From the NCBI GenBank assembly GCA_017508895.1, contig JAFWRA010000165.1, positions 1 to 8,893 on the forward strand: DNA of 8,893 bases. The letters run 5' to 3'. Below, one piece after another: positions 1 to 4,904 of the stretch. Position numbers and translations under genes: made by a program. The stretch is from Bacteroidales bacterium (lineage in GTDB: Bacteria; Bacteroidota; Bacteroidia; Bacteroidales; F082). The notes beneath the pieces were generated by a model that searched no databases, was not told the origin of the DNA, and worked only from the letters and a program-made list of their open reading frames with translations. The stretch's first letter is position 1, and each line of letters starts with the position of its first letter.

Positions 1-40
1 GAAAAGTTACAAATCAAGAAGATTTTTTTGCAAAAAGCCG

Positions 41-48
41 TATTTTTG
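41..48 (+). promoter_or_regulatory. Putative -7 box (TATTTTTG) for the PHP phosphatase gene
   Basis: TATTTTTG fits the Bacteroidetes sigma-ABfr -7 consensus TAnnTTTG and lies 37 nt before the ATG at 86. No good -33 element sits 17-23 nt upstream: the TTTG at 27-30 is too close, only 10 nt away. The gene upstream is outside the window, so read-through from it is also possible. Confidence 0.35.
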
Positions 49-85
49 CATAATTCTTTCTACATAAAACCGAAAAAGAGCAATC

Positions 86-955
86 ATGCAAAACTTCAAT
101 CTACATACCCATAGCATTTATTCCGACGGCAAATCCCAGCCTCGGGAAATCGTGGAAGAGGCCATCCGTCAAGGCTTAACTACGATTGGTTTTTCGGAAC
201 ATAGTCCGTTGCCTTTCGACAACACATTTTCGGTGAAATCAGCCGATATGCCCAGCTACGTGGCGGAAATCGCCCAACTGAAAGCGGAATTCAAGGACAA
301 AATCGACATCTACTGCGCCTTGGAGGCGGACTACCTTACTGGCGTTTCCGAGCCTTTTGCCGTAACTAAGGAGAAGTATCATCTTGATTATTTGATTGGT
401 GGAGTGCATTTGGTTGTGGATCCGGCCCTTCGACAGGCTCAGGGACCTCTTGTCGACCAAATTTGGTTCATCGATGGCCCCAAGTGGGAGGTCTACGATG
501 AAGGCCTGCAAAAGTTCTTCAATGGCGACATCCGTCGTGCCGTGCGTCGTTTCTTCGAGCAGTCGAACGAAATGATTGAAAAGGAGCAGTTTGACATCAT
601 CGCCCATTTCGATAAAATCAAGATGCACAACCGCGATCGTTATTTCCATGAAGACGAGCCGTGGTACCGCAAACTCGCCCTTGAGACTCTCGACCTCATC
701 CGCGAGAAAGGCCTAGTAATGGAAATCAACACGCGCGGCATCTACAAGAAACGCTACAATGGTTTCTATCCTTCGCCTTGGCTGATGGAGGAGGCTTGCA
801 AGATGGGCGTTCCTGCCATCATCTCCGCTGATGCGCACCATTTCAGCGAGATCACCCTTGAATTTGACGCTGCCGAGGAAGCCTTGAAGAAAGCGGGCTA
901 TCGCAGTGTGGTGAATTTTAAGGATGGACGATGGGTTGAGGTACCGCTTTCGTGA
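86..955 (+). CDS. hisK: PHP-domain histidinol-phosphatase (HisJ/HisK family)
   Basis: A 289-aa cytoplasmic metal-dependent phosphatase of the PHP superfamily. The family hydrolyses histidinol phosphate to histidinol, the penultimate step of histidine synthesis. The metal ligands expected for a trinuclear PHP site are visible: HTH at 7-9 followed by SDGK, SEH at 37-39, E80 in ALEADY, GGVH with H108, AHFDK with H174, and SADAHH with D249 and H251. The WFIDGP and YDEGL segments (127-141) are typical of the HisK type. The ATG at 86 directly precedes the first metal motif. Residues about 112-124 (LRQAQGPL core) are encoded by a dispersed palindromic repeat inserted in frame just after the H108 motif, in a loop where relatives are shorter. 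No other his genes are adjacent. Because Bacteroidota usually also encode HisB-type phosphatase, the true substrate could differ. Family assignment is firm; substrate is inferred. Confidence 0.85.
   Translation: MQNFNLHTHSIYSDGKSQPREIVEEAIRQGLTTIGFSEHSPLPFDNTFSVKSADMPSYVAEIAQLKAEFKDKIDIYCALEADYLTGVSEPFAVTKEKYHLDYLIGGVHLVVDPALRQAQGPLVDQIWFIDGPKWEVYDEGLQKFFNGDIRRAVRRFFEQSNEMIEKEQFDIIAHFDKIKMHNRDRYFHEDEPWYRKLALETLDLIREKGLVMEINTRGIYKKRYNGFYPSPWLMEEACKMGVPAIISADAHHFSEITLEFDAAEEALKKAGYRSVVNFKDGRWVEVPLS
426..456 (+). repeat. REP-like palindromic repeat inserted inside the hisK coding region
   Basis: The core CCCTTCGACAGGCTCAGGG (426-444) belongs to the dispersed TTCGACAGGCTCAGG / CCTGAGCCTGTCGAA repeat seen in many bacterial genomes. 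It shows up in proteins as LRQAQGP in one frame and LSLSKG on the opposite strand, and both readings occur here. TCGACA (430-435) pairs with TGTCGA (451-456), so the segment can fold as a hairpin. It adds roughly 13 residues without breaking the frame. Recognition is from memory of the repeat, not from a search. Confidence 0.65.
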
Positions 956-974
956 AAAATTGCTGTGAAAACTA

Positions 975-1002
975 TTGGTTTACGGGTTTTTTGCTATTTT
1001 TG
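975..1002 (+). promoter_or_regulatory. Bacteroidetes-type promoter for the DUF3990 cassette
   Basis: A TTG at 975-977 (-33) is separated by 17 nt from TATTTTTG at 995-1002 (-7, consensus TAnnTTTG). Transcription would start about 1007-1010, leaving a leader of only about 12-15 nt before the ATG at 1022. No Shine-Dalgarno sequence precedes that ATG, which is common in this phylum. The site lies in the 66-nt gap after hisK, so the cassette probably has its own promoter. Confidence 0.5.
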
Positions 1003-1021
1003 CGGATGAATACGAACTGAA

Positions 1022-1243
1022 ATGTCTAAACGAACACTTGATATTATCGAGTACACCATTGCCTTGGTGAATGAGTTTGCCAAACGTTTTGGCCTTTCGG
1101 AAGCAGACTCTTTCAGATATATTGACCGTTACAATGGAATGAAACTGATAGAGCAATGCTATGGCATCATGCATACGCTTTCGTTTGCCGACAGTGTTGA
1201 CGGCATGGCCTCGTATTGCAGAAGAAACGGAGGGACTTTGTAA
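1022..1243 (+). CDS. DUF3791-like small protein, first gene of a putative toxin-antitoxin cassette
   Basis: A 73-aa soluble, mostly helical protein with no signal peptide or membrane segment. Its order of features resembles DUF3791: an N-terminal helix (IIEYTIALVNEFAKRFGLS), then a CYGIMHT stretch (about residues 45-51) matching the family's cYdvLHT motif, then a D-x-x-x-Y segment ending at a GG. DUF3791 proteins are typically found beside DUF3990 genes, as here. The stop codon overlaps the next start (TAATG at 1241-1245), so the two are probably translationally coupled. Within a toxin-antitoxin reading this would be a candidate antitoxin or accessory factor, but nothing in the sequence proves that. 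It has no DNA-binding motif that I can see. The family call rests on motif recognition and context. Confidence 0.7.
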   Translation: MSKRTLDIIEYTIALVNEFAKRFGLSEADSFRYIDRYNGMKLIEQCYGIMHTLSFADSVDGMASYCRRNGGTL

Positions 1244-1710
1244 TGTTGTTGTATCATGGCTCAAATATGATAATCGATGAAATAGACCTTGCCAAGTCGC
1301 GTCCGTACAAGGATTTTGGAAAGGCGTTTTATCTTTCGGCAGATGAAAAACAAGCCCGAGAGATGGCAAAGTTCAAAGTGCTGACGGGTGGAGGCTCAGC
1401 CGAGATTTCCGTTTTTGAGTTTGATGAATTATCGCTAGATGATTTGAAAGTCAAGCGTTTCGAGGAGTATACAGAGGAATGGGCGGAGTTCGTGTATAAC
1501 AATCGCGACGAGAGGCAGGATTTTCAGCACGATTATGATTTGGTTTATGGGCCGATTGCCAATGATACGGTTGGTGTTCAGATTCGTGACCTGAGGGAAA
1601 GAAAGATTTCTTTGACGGAATTTCTCAAAAACCTTCATTATTATAAAGGTATCACTTTTCAATATGCTTTTTGCACACCTTTGGCCATTTCAAAATTGAA
1701 GAAAGTATGA
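1243..1710 (+). CDS. DUF3990 family protein, putative ADP-ribosyltransferase toxin
   Basis: A 155-aa cytoplasmic protein with DUF3990 hallmarks: LLYHGSN at 2-8, DFGKAFYLSADEKQAREMA (about 24-42), YDLVYGPIANDTVG (about 98-111), and a C-terminal FQYAFCTPLAISKLK (139-153). The fold is regarded as related to ADP-ribosyltransferases. On that view HGS (5-7) is the NAD-binding first motif, the FYLS strand the second, and Q140 sits where the catalytic Q/E motif is expected. The start is placed at the ATG at 1243 rather than an upstream in-frame codon at 1216. HGS motifs lie at the extreme N-terminus in the family, GGAGGG at 1229-1234 is well spaced as a ribosome binding site, and TAATG couples it to the preceding gene. 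The last codon overlaps the third gene (ATGA). The target molecule is unknown. Toxin activity is inferred from fold and operon form. Confidence 0.75.
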   Translation: MLLYHGSNMIIDEIDLAKSRPYKDFGKAFYLSADEKQAREMAKFKVLTGGGSAEISVFEFDELSLDDLKVKRFEEYTEEWAEFVYNNRDERQDFQHDYDLVYGPIANDTVGVQIRDLRERKISLTEFLKNLHYYKGITFQYAFCTPLAISKLKKV

Positions 1711-1925
1711 ATGTAACGCCAGCAGAATTTCGGTATTTGAAAGAAACCCTTTCGAAAGATTTGATAGCCATGCTGATGGAGCGCAAGGGTATGAGTATGG
1801 ACGAAGCCTTCAGATGCTACTATGAATCAACGACTTTCCAAAAAATAGCTAACCCTGAAACAGGATTGTTCTTTCAAAGTCCAGGTTATGTCTATTCGTA
1901 TTTAGAAGAAGAAATGAATATATAA
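1707..1925 (+). CDS. Small conserved-looking protein, third gene of the DUF3990 cassette
   Basis: A 72-aa acidic, helical, soluble protein beginning MNVTPAEFRYLKETLSKDL and containing TGLFFQSPGYVYSYL near its C-terminus (about residues 52-66). I recognise this tail as recurring in small proteins next to DUF3990 genes but cannot name a domain. The start at 1707 forms an ATGA overlap with the DUF3990 stop and is preceded by a purine-rich GAAGAAAG. An in-frame start at 1671 would lie deep in the upstream gene. A second ATG at 1711 is out of frame. The overlap implies tightly co-regulated, probably coupled, translation. A role as antitoxin, chaperone or second subunit is plausible but unproven. 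Confidence 0.65.
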   Translation: MNVTPAEFRYLKETLSKDLIAMLMERKGMSMDEAFRCYYESTTFQKIANPETGLFFQSPGYVYSYLEEEMNI

Positions 1926-2023
1926 AACATTAAAAACCAATTATATACAAACTAAACTGCATAACAAAACGAACAACCAAAACAGATACATAATCATATA
2001 GAATAGCATTTCAAAAACGAATT
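1926..2023. other. A/T-rich spacer after the DUF3990 cassette
   Basis: This stretch is rich in A with repeated CAAAA/CCAA runs and has stop codons in all forward frames. I see no TAnnTTTG promoter box on the plus strand, no clear intrinsic terminator and no convincing reading frame. It leads into the nested inverted-repeat element at 2024. Confidence 0.4.
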
Positions 2024-2151
2024 CTTGAACACCAATTTCCACATAGTCTCTTTTGAGACACCTTATCAAGAAGCCGTTATGAAACGCCAATGTATTTTGG
2101 CGTGGAATGACTTGTTGATAAGGTGGGAGTGGAAACCCGGTGTTCGGCAAG
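2024..2151. other. Branched nested inverted-repeat element (possible structured RNA or palindromic DNA element)
   Basis: Two arms pair over about 128 nt. CTT (2024-2026) pairs with AAG (2149-2151), GAACACC (2027-2033) with GGTGTTC (2139-2145), TTTCCA (2036-2041) with TGGAAA (2130-2135), and CACCTTATCAA (2059-2069) with TTGATAAGGTG (2115-2125), 11 of 11. Between the second and third helices the left arm carries its own hairpin, GTCTC-TTTT-GAGAC (2046-2059). The apical loop carries another, ACGCCAA (2084-2090) with TTGGCGT (2097-2103). The result is a cloverleaf-like fold lying just before the preferred ATG (2175) of the XRE gene. It could be a structured 5' leader, a small RNA, or a palindromic mobile or recombination element. 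No function can be assigned from this one copy. Confidence 0.55.
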
Positions 2152-2174
2152 TTGAACAAATTCCACGCTTTTTC

Positions 2175-2387
2175 ATGCACATCGGGCAACATATCAAAGA
2201 GGTAATGCGGCAGCAAGGCGTAACGGCCACACAGTTGGCCAAGGACATTTGCTGCGCCCGCCCGCATATCCATAGGATTTTCCGCAAGGAAAACATTGAC
2301 ATTGCCCTGCTTGAGCGTATTTCCAAAGCGTTGAATTATGACTTCTTCCGCGACCTTTCCGATGAACTTCAACACGAATTATCATAA
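2175..2387 (+). CDS. Small XRE/Cro-C1-type helix-turn-helix protein
   Basis: A 70-aa protein that is essentially one HTH domain. It starts MHIGQHIKEVMRQQGVTATQ, with the HTH core at about residues 17-37 (VTATQLAKDI, then the recognition helix ARPHIHRIF), followed by IDIALLERISKALNYDFF. The pattern MHIG-x-x-IKE... R/D-IxxIF ... ID-x-LL-x-RIS ... DFF is typical of short Bacteroidetes XRE regulators, which usually begin at this MHIG. That is why 2175 is preferred over the in-frame ATG at 2079 or TTG at 2025. The extra 32-50 residues would be read through the inverted-repeat element. The final four residues, HELS, and the stop come from the first arm of a dispersed AATTCGTG-type repeat, so the native C-terminus may have been altered. 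It could regulate the cassette upstream or itself; no operator is proven. Confidence 0.7.
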   Translation: MHIGQHIKEVMRQQGVTATQLAKDICCARPHIHRIFRKENIDIALLERISKALNYDFFRDLSDELQHELS

Positions 2388-2452
2388 ATTATCCACGAAT
2401 TATTCAAAATTTAAATTGATGATAATTCGTGATAAATTTCTGGGAATTCGTG
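2373..2452. repeat. AATTCGTG-type inverted repeat overlapping the XRE stop codon
   Basis: Two 31-nt arms, 2373-2403 and 2422-2452, are complementary at 25 of 31 positions around an 18-nt AT-rich loop. Each arm itself contains two copies, 21 nt apart, of CACGAATTAT (left) or (AT)AATTCGTG (right). Repeats built from AATTCGTG units are common between genes in Bacteroidales (from memory). The first arm starts exactly at the codon for the fourth-last residue of the XRE protein. It may act as a transcription end point or mRNA-stabilising hairpin; a TTTT follows at 2453-2456. Confidence 0.6.
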
Positions 2453-2501
2453 TTTTATGAAAATAGCAATATGGAATGGATTTCTTTATTAAGAACTTGG
2501 T

Positions 2502-2536
2502 GTAACCAAAGTGGTTACTGTAATTGAATTGGTTAC
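2502..2536. promoter_or_regulatory. Three TGGTTAC boxes, possible operator
   Basis: GTAACC (2502-2507) and GGTTAC (2513-2518) form a perfect 6-bp inverted repeat around a 5-nt centre. TGGTTACT at 2512-2519 recurs as a direct repeat at 2530-2537, 18 nt further on. The cluster ends about 36 nt before the -33 element of the promoter at 2573, a position suited to an activator or repressor dimer plus an extra half-site. No cognate regulator is identified; the XRE protein next door is only a candidate. Confidence 0.35.
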
Positions 2537-2572
2537 TTTGAAAAGAACCTTGAAATAAATGAAGAAAGTATT

Positions 2573-2603
2573 TTTGCTATCAAATAAAAGATTTGTAATT
2601 TTG
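2573..2603 (+). promoter_or_regulatory. Consensus Bacteroidetes promoter for the T9SS cargo gene
   Basis: TTTG (2573-2576) is followed after exactly 19 nt by TAATTTTG (2596-2603), matching the TTTG / TAnnTTTG sigma-ABfr consensus at both boxes. Transcription would start near 2608-2611, giving a leader of about 20 nt to the ATG at 2630. This is the best promoter match in the window. Confidence 0.65.
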
Positions 2604-2629
2604 CAATACAATAATTAAAACAAACCGTT

Positions 2630-3859
2630 ATGAAAAAAGCATTACTTTTCGCAGTATCAATCTGTTGCATGATTTCAGCATTGGCGCAAAATGTCAACAA
2701 CTATACCCAAAAATTAGATAGTGTGTGCTACGGCTCTGCCGTCGAGCGATTGCAATATGATGAAAGGCTTAATTGCACTCAAATCAAGTACGTGTATGAT
2801 GATTATGGACAAGAAGAAGTGTTTTCGACCCATAATTTCGCTTACGATAATGAAAATCGTGTTGTAAGGGATGAATATATAGAAATGACAGGTGTTTACA
2901 ACCTCTATGAGAACACTTACAATGAGCAAGGTTTGATTACCCAACGGATTCGTACTATGAAAAACTATGATGAACTCATGGGGTTATATAAATACACCTA
3001 CGAGTATGACAACGAAGGTAACTTATTGATGACCAAAGGTTTTAATATGGACGAGAATAATGAATGGATTGAGAGTTACAAGAATGAATACCTTTATAGA
3101 GAGGATGGTTTATTGGTCGCTATGAAGCATTACCTCTATTATAGCTCGGGCGATTCTTGGCTGTATGAAGTTATGGACTATTATTACAACGAGGAAGGAC
3201 TATGTGTTGAAAAGACCACCACTCGTGGTGAATACGAAGTGATTTCCCAGACGTTATACACTTATGATGATGAAGGGTATTTAATCAAGGAAATTAAATT
3301 GACCCCGATTGACGGATTGCTGATTGATACTGAAATGGCGGAAATACTTTATAACCCGACTCGCGATATTGAGTTTTACACCTTTTATACCAATTACAAT
3401 AATACCAACGGCGGACTGTGGGAAGACATGACCACTCATTTCCTCGATTATGATTCGGCCATTAGCACCAGTAATATTGCTGGAATTTTGACCTATTGGG
3501 ACAATACTTTCTTGTTCTTGAGCAAAGCCTTTACGCCAGCCCATAAGGTTTTGCGTTATGAAACGGAAAATCTCGATGAGAACCATACTACAAAGACTTT
3601 TCATTATTCTGAAATCACAGCTGTTGATGAGAACAACGAAAAACGCTTGTGCGTTTGGCCTAATCCCGTCCATGAAACACTTCACTTCGATCTGGAAGAC
3701 TTACAACAAATGGAGGTTTTTACTTTGGACGGCAATTTGGTGCTGTCTTCCAAAGGCATGAATTCCCTCTGCGTAAGTGGCTTGGCTGAAGGATGTTATC
3801 TGCTGAAAGTCACTAAAGCTGACGGGAGCACCTGTTTTCAAAGGTTTGTGAAGGAATAA
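2630..3859 (+). CDS. Secreted YD-like repeat protein with T9SS type A C-terminal sorting domain
   Basis: A 409-aa protein. Residues 1-20 are a Sec signal peptide (MKKALLF, hydrophobic core, cleavage likely after ALA before Q20 or N21). The middle carries about seven tandem YD/RHS-like units of the form Y-x-Y-D/N-x-x-G. They centre near residues 57, 72, 97, 126, 156, 186 and 212, settling to a period of about 25-30. A less repetitive part (about 220-330) is rich in N, T and aromatic residues. The C-terminal 75 residues have the type A sorting domain pattern. VWPNPVHETLHFDL (342-355) is followed by VFTLDGNLV, a GLAEGCYLLKV turn and a final FQRFVKE. Such tails direct export through the outer membrane by the type IX system and are removed, often with attachment to the cell surface. 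The function of the repeat region is unknown. Gene ends 3 nt before a double-hairpin element. Confidence 0.8.
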   Translation: MKKALLFAVSICCMISALAQNVNNYTQKLDSVCYGSAVERLQYDERLNCTQIKYVYDDYGQEEVFSTHNFAYDNENRVVRDEYIEMTGVYNLYENTYNEQGLITQRIRTMKNYDELMGLYKYTYEYDNEGNLLMTKGFNMDENNEWIESYKNEYLYREDGLLVAMKHYLYYSSGDSWLYEVMDYYYNEEGLCVEKTTTRGEYEVISQTLYTYDDEGYLIKEIKLTPIDGLLIDTEMAEILYNPTRDIEFYTFYTNYNNTNGGLWEDMTTHFLDYDSAISTSNIAGILTYWDNTFLFLSKAFTPAHKVLRYETENLDENHTTKTFHYSEITAVDENNEKRLCVWPNPVHETLHFDLEDLQQMEVFTLDGNLVLSSKGMNSLCVSGLAEGCYLLKVTKADGSTCFQRFVKE

Positions 3860-3862
3860 ACT

Positions 3863-3938
3863 TGTAGGGCTGTCACATCGTGGCAGCCTCATCATGCGAA
3901 TTGCAACATGCGGCTTGTCCTGATAGGGCAGCCCTACA
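3863..3938. repeat. Double-hairpin palindromic element between convergent genes (likely bidirectional terminator)
   Basis: The ends TGTAGGGCTG (3863-3872) and CAGCCCTACA (3929-3938) are perfect 10-bp inverted repeats. Inside, GGCTGTCAC-ATC-GTGGCAGCC (3868-3888) forms a 9-bp hairpin with one G.U pair. GGCT-T-GTCCT-GAT-AGGGC-AGCC (3912-3933) forms a second hairpin with a one-base bulge. The element nearly fills the 85-nt gap between the stops of the T9SS cargo gene (3859) and purC (3945). It resembles the TGTAGGG...CCCTACA family of dispersed palindromes known from many bacterial genomes. It lacks strong T-tracts, so termination here is an inference from position. Confidence 0.6.
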
Positions 3939-3944
3939 GCAGCT

Positions 3945-4889
3945 TTATAATTTTAAATAATTCAAAACATTATTTTCAATCCGTTTGACAAGGTCTTCCG
4001 AATCGGGAGCCTTCTCAAATTTGTGTCCTGTTACCTTCTCGTATAGTTCGATGTAGCGCTCCGAAACGCTGTTGACGTATTCGGGCGTCATTTCAGGCAC
4101 TTGCTGGCCTTCCTTGCCTTGGAAGCCGTTGGCCATCAGCCACTCGCGGACAAACTCCTTGGAGAGTTGCACCTGTGGCTCGCCCTTGGCGAAGCGTTCC
4201 TCATATTGGTCGGCGATGAAGTAGCGCGACGAGTCAGGCGTGTGGATTTCGTCCATCAGCACGATTTGGTCGCCAATCTTGCCGAACTCGTATTTGGTGT
4301 CGACGAGAATCAAGCCCTGCTTGGCAGCGATTTCGGTGCCGCGTTGGAAGAGCTTGCGGGTGATGTCCTCAATTTGCACATAATCGCTTTCGCTGATGAG
4401 TCCACGGCTGATGATTTCCTCGCGGGAGATGTCTTCATCGTGGCCTTCTTCTGCTTTCGTGGTCGGGGTGATGATAGGCTCGGCAAAGCGCTGGTGTTCC
4501 TTCATGCCGTCAGGGAACTGCACGCCACAGATGGTGTGTTGACCGCTCTTGTAGGTGCGCCACGAGCTTCCGGTGAGGTAACCGCGGATGATCATCTCAA
4601 TAGGGAAAGGCTTGCAAAGACGGCCCACGGTGACCATCGGGTCGGGGGTGGCGAGTTTCCAGTTGGGGACGATGTCGGCGGTGGCATCGAGGAACATGGC
4701 GGCAATCTGGTTGAGCACCTGTCCTTTATAAGGGATGCCCTTGGGCAGGATGACGTCGAAAGCCGAGATGCGGTCGGTGGCGACCATCACCATATATTCG
4801 TCGTTGATGAAATAACAATCGCGGACTTTGCCGTGATAGACCTTGGACTGGCCAGGGAATTGATAATCTGTTTTAGTTAAAGCATTCAT
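3945..4889 (-). CDS. purC: Phosphoribosylaminoimidazole-succinocarboxamide synthase (SAICAR synthetase)
   Basis: A 314-aa cytoplasmic enzyme of de novo purine synthesis. It joins CAIR and L-aspartate with ATP to make SAICAR. Family signatures are clear: G-K-V-R-D (20-24) and ATDRISAFD (37-45) at the ATP site, [15 protein letters not shown] (96-110) as signature 1, and [10 protein letters not shown] (194-203) followed by [11 protein letters not shown] (213-223) as signature 2. Length matches the longer, roughly 300-residue form rather than the 240-residue enterobacterial one. The ATG at 4889 is the natural start, 15 nt after the metG stop and preceded by TAGGATT as a weak ribosome binding site. 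Transcription with metG is therefore likely. No separate promoter is evident in the short gap. The gene appears intact. Confidence 0.95.
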   Translation of the reverse strand: MNALTKTDYQFPGQSKVYHGKVRDCYFINDEYMVMVATDRISAFDVILPKGIPYKGQVLNQIAAMFLDATADIVPNWKLATPDPMVTVGRLCKPFPIEMIIRGYLTGSSWRTYKSGQHTICGVQFPDGMKEHQRFAEPIITPTTKAEEGHDEDISREEIISRGLISESDYVQIEDITRKLFQRGTEIAAKQGLILVDTKYEFGKIGDQIVLMDEIHTPDSSRYFIADQYEERFAKGEPQVQLSKEFVREWLMANGFQGKEGQQVPEMTPEYVNSVSERYIELYEKVTGHKFEKAPDSEDLVKRIENNVLNYLKL

Positions 4890-4904
4890 ATTGAATCCTA
4901 TTTT

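Larger units (their letters stand above)
2453..2629 (+). other. Intergenic region upstream of the secreted repeat protein
   Basis: No gene is apparent. The region contains three TGGTTAC-type boxes (2502-2536) and a consensus promoter (2573-2603) that precede the ATG at 2630. A second TATTTTTG (2569-2576) overlaps the -33 element. Confidence 0.5.

Noticed and set aside
239..649. Minus-strand open frame inside the PHP phosphatase
   Set aside because: Shadow. Its only striking feature, LSLSKG, is the other-strand reading of the dispersed repeat.
1216..1242. Upstream start for the DUF3990 gene
   Set aside because: It adds residues ahead of the N-terminal YHGSN motif and lacks a ribosome binding site; GGAGGG is positioned for 1243.
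980..1369. Minus-strand 129-codon frame across the first two cassette genes
   Set aside because: It contradicts the overlapping, motif-supported plus-strand genes and has no recognisable features.
2151..2157. GTTGAAC, which fits the integron attC core GTTRRRY, next to an imperfect inverted repeat
   Set aside because: No matching RYYYAAC at the opposite end, no integrase and no cassette array; a 7-nt degenerate match is expected by chance.
1941..2375. 144-codon open frame on the minus strand opposite the XRE gene
   Set aside because: The plus-strand frame gives a clear HTH domain. The minus-strand product has no recognisable domain and ends in a low-complexity hydrophobic tail read from the A-rich spacer.
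4101..4880. Long plus-strand open frame (259 codons) across purC
   Set aside because: Antisense shadow of an unmistakable purC; its composition (A, V, D, L-rich) is typical of reverse-strand readings.
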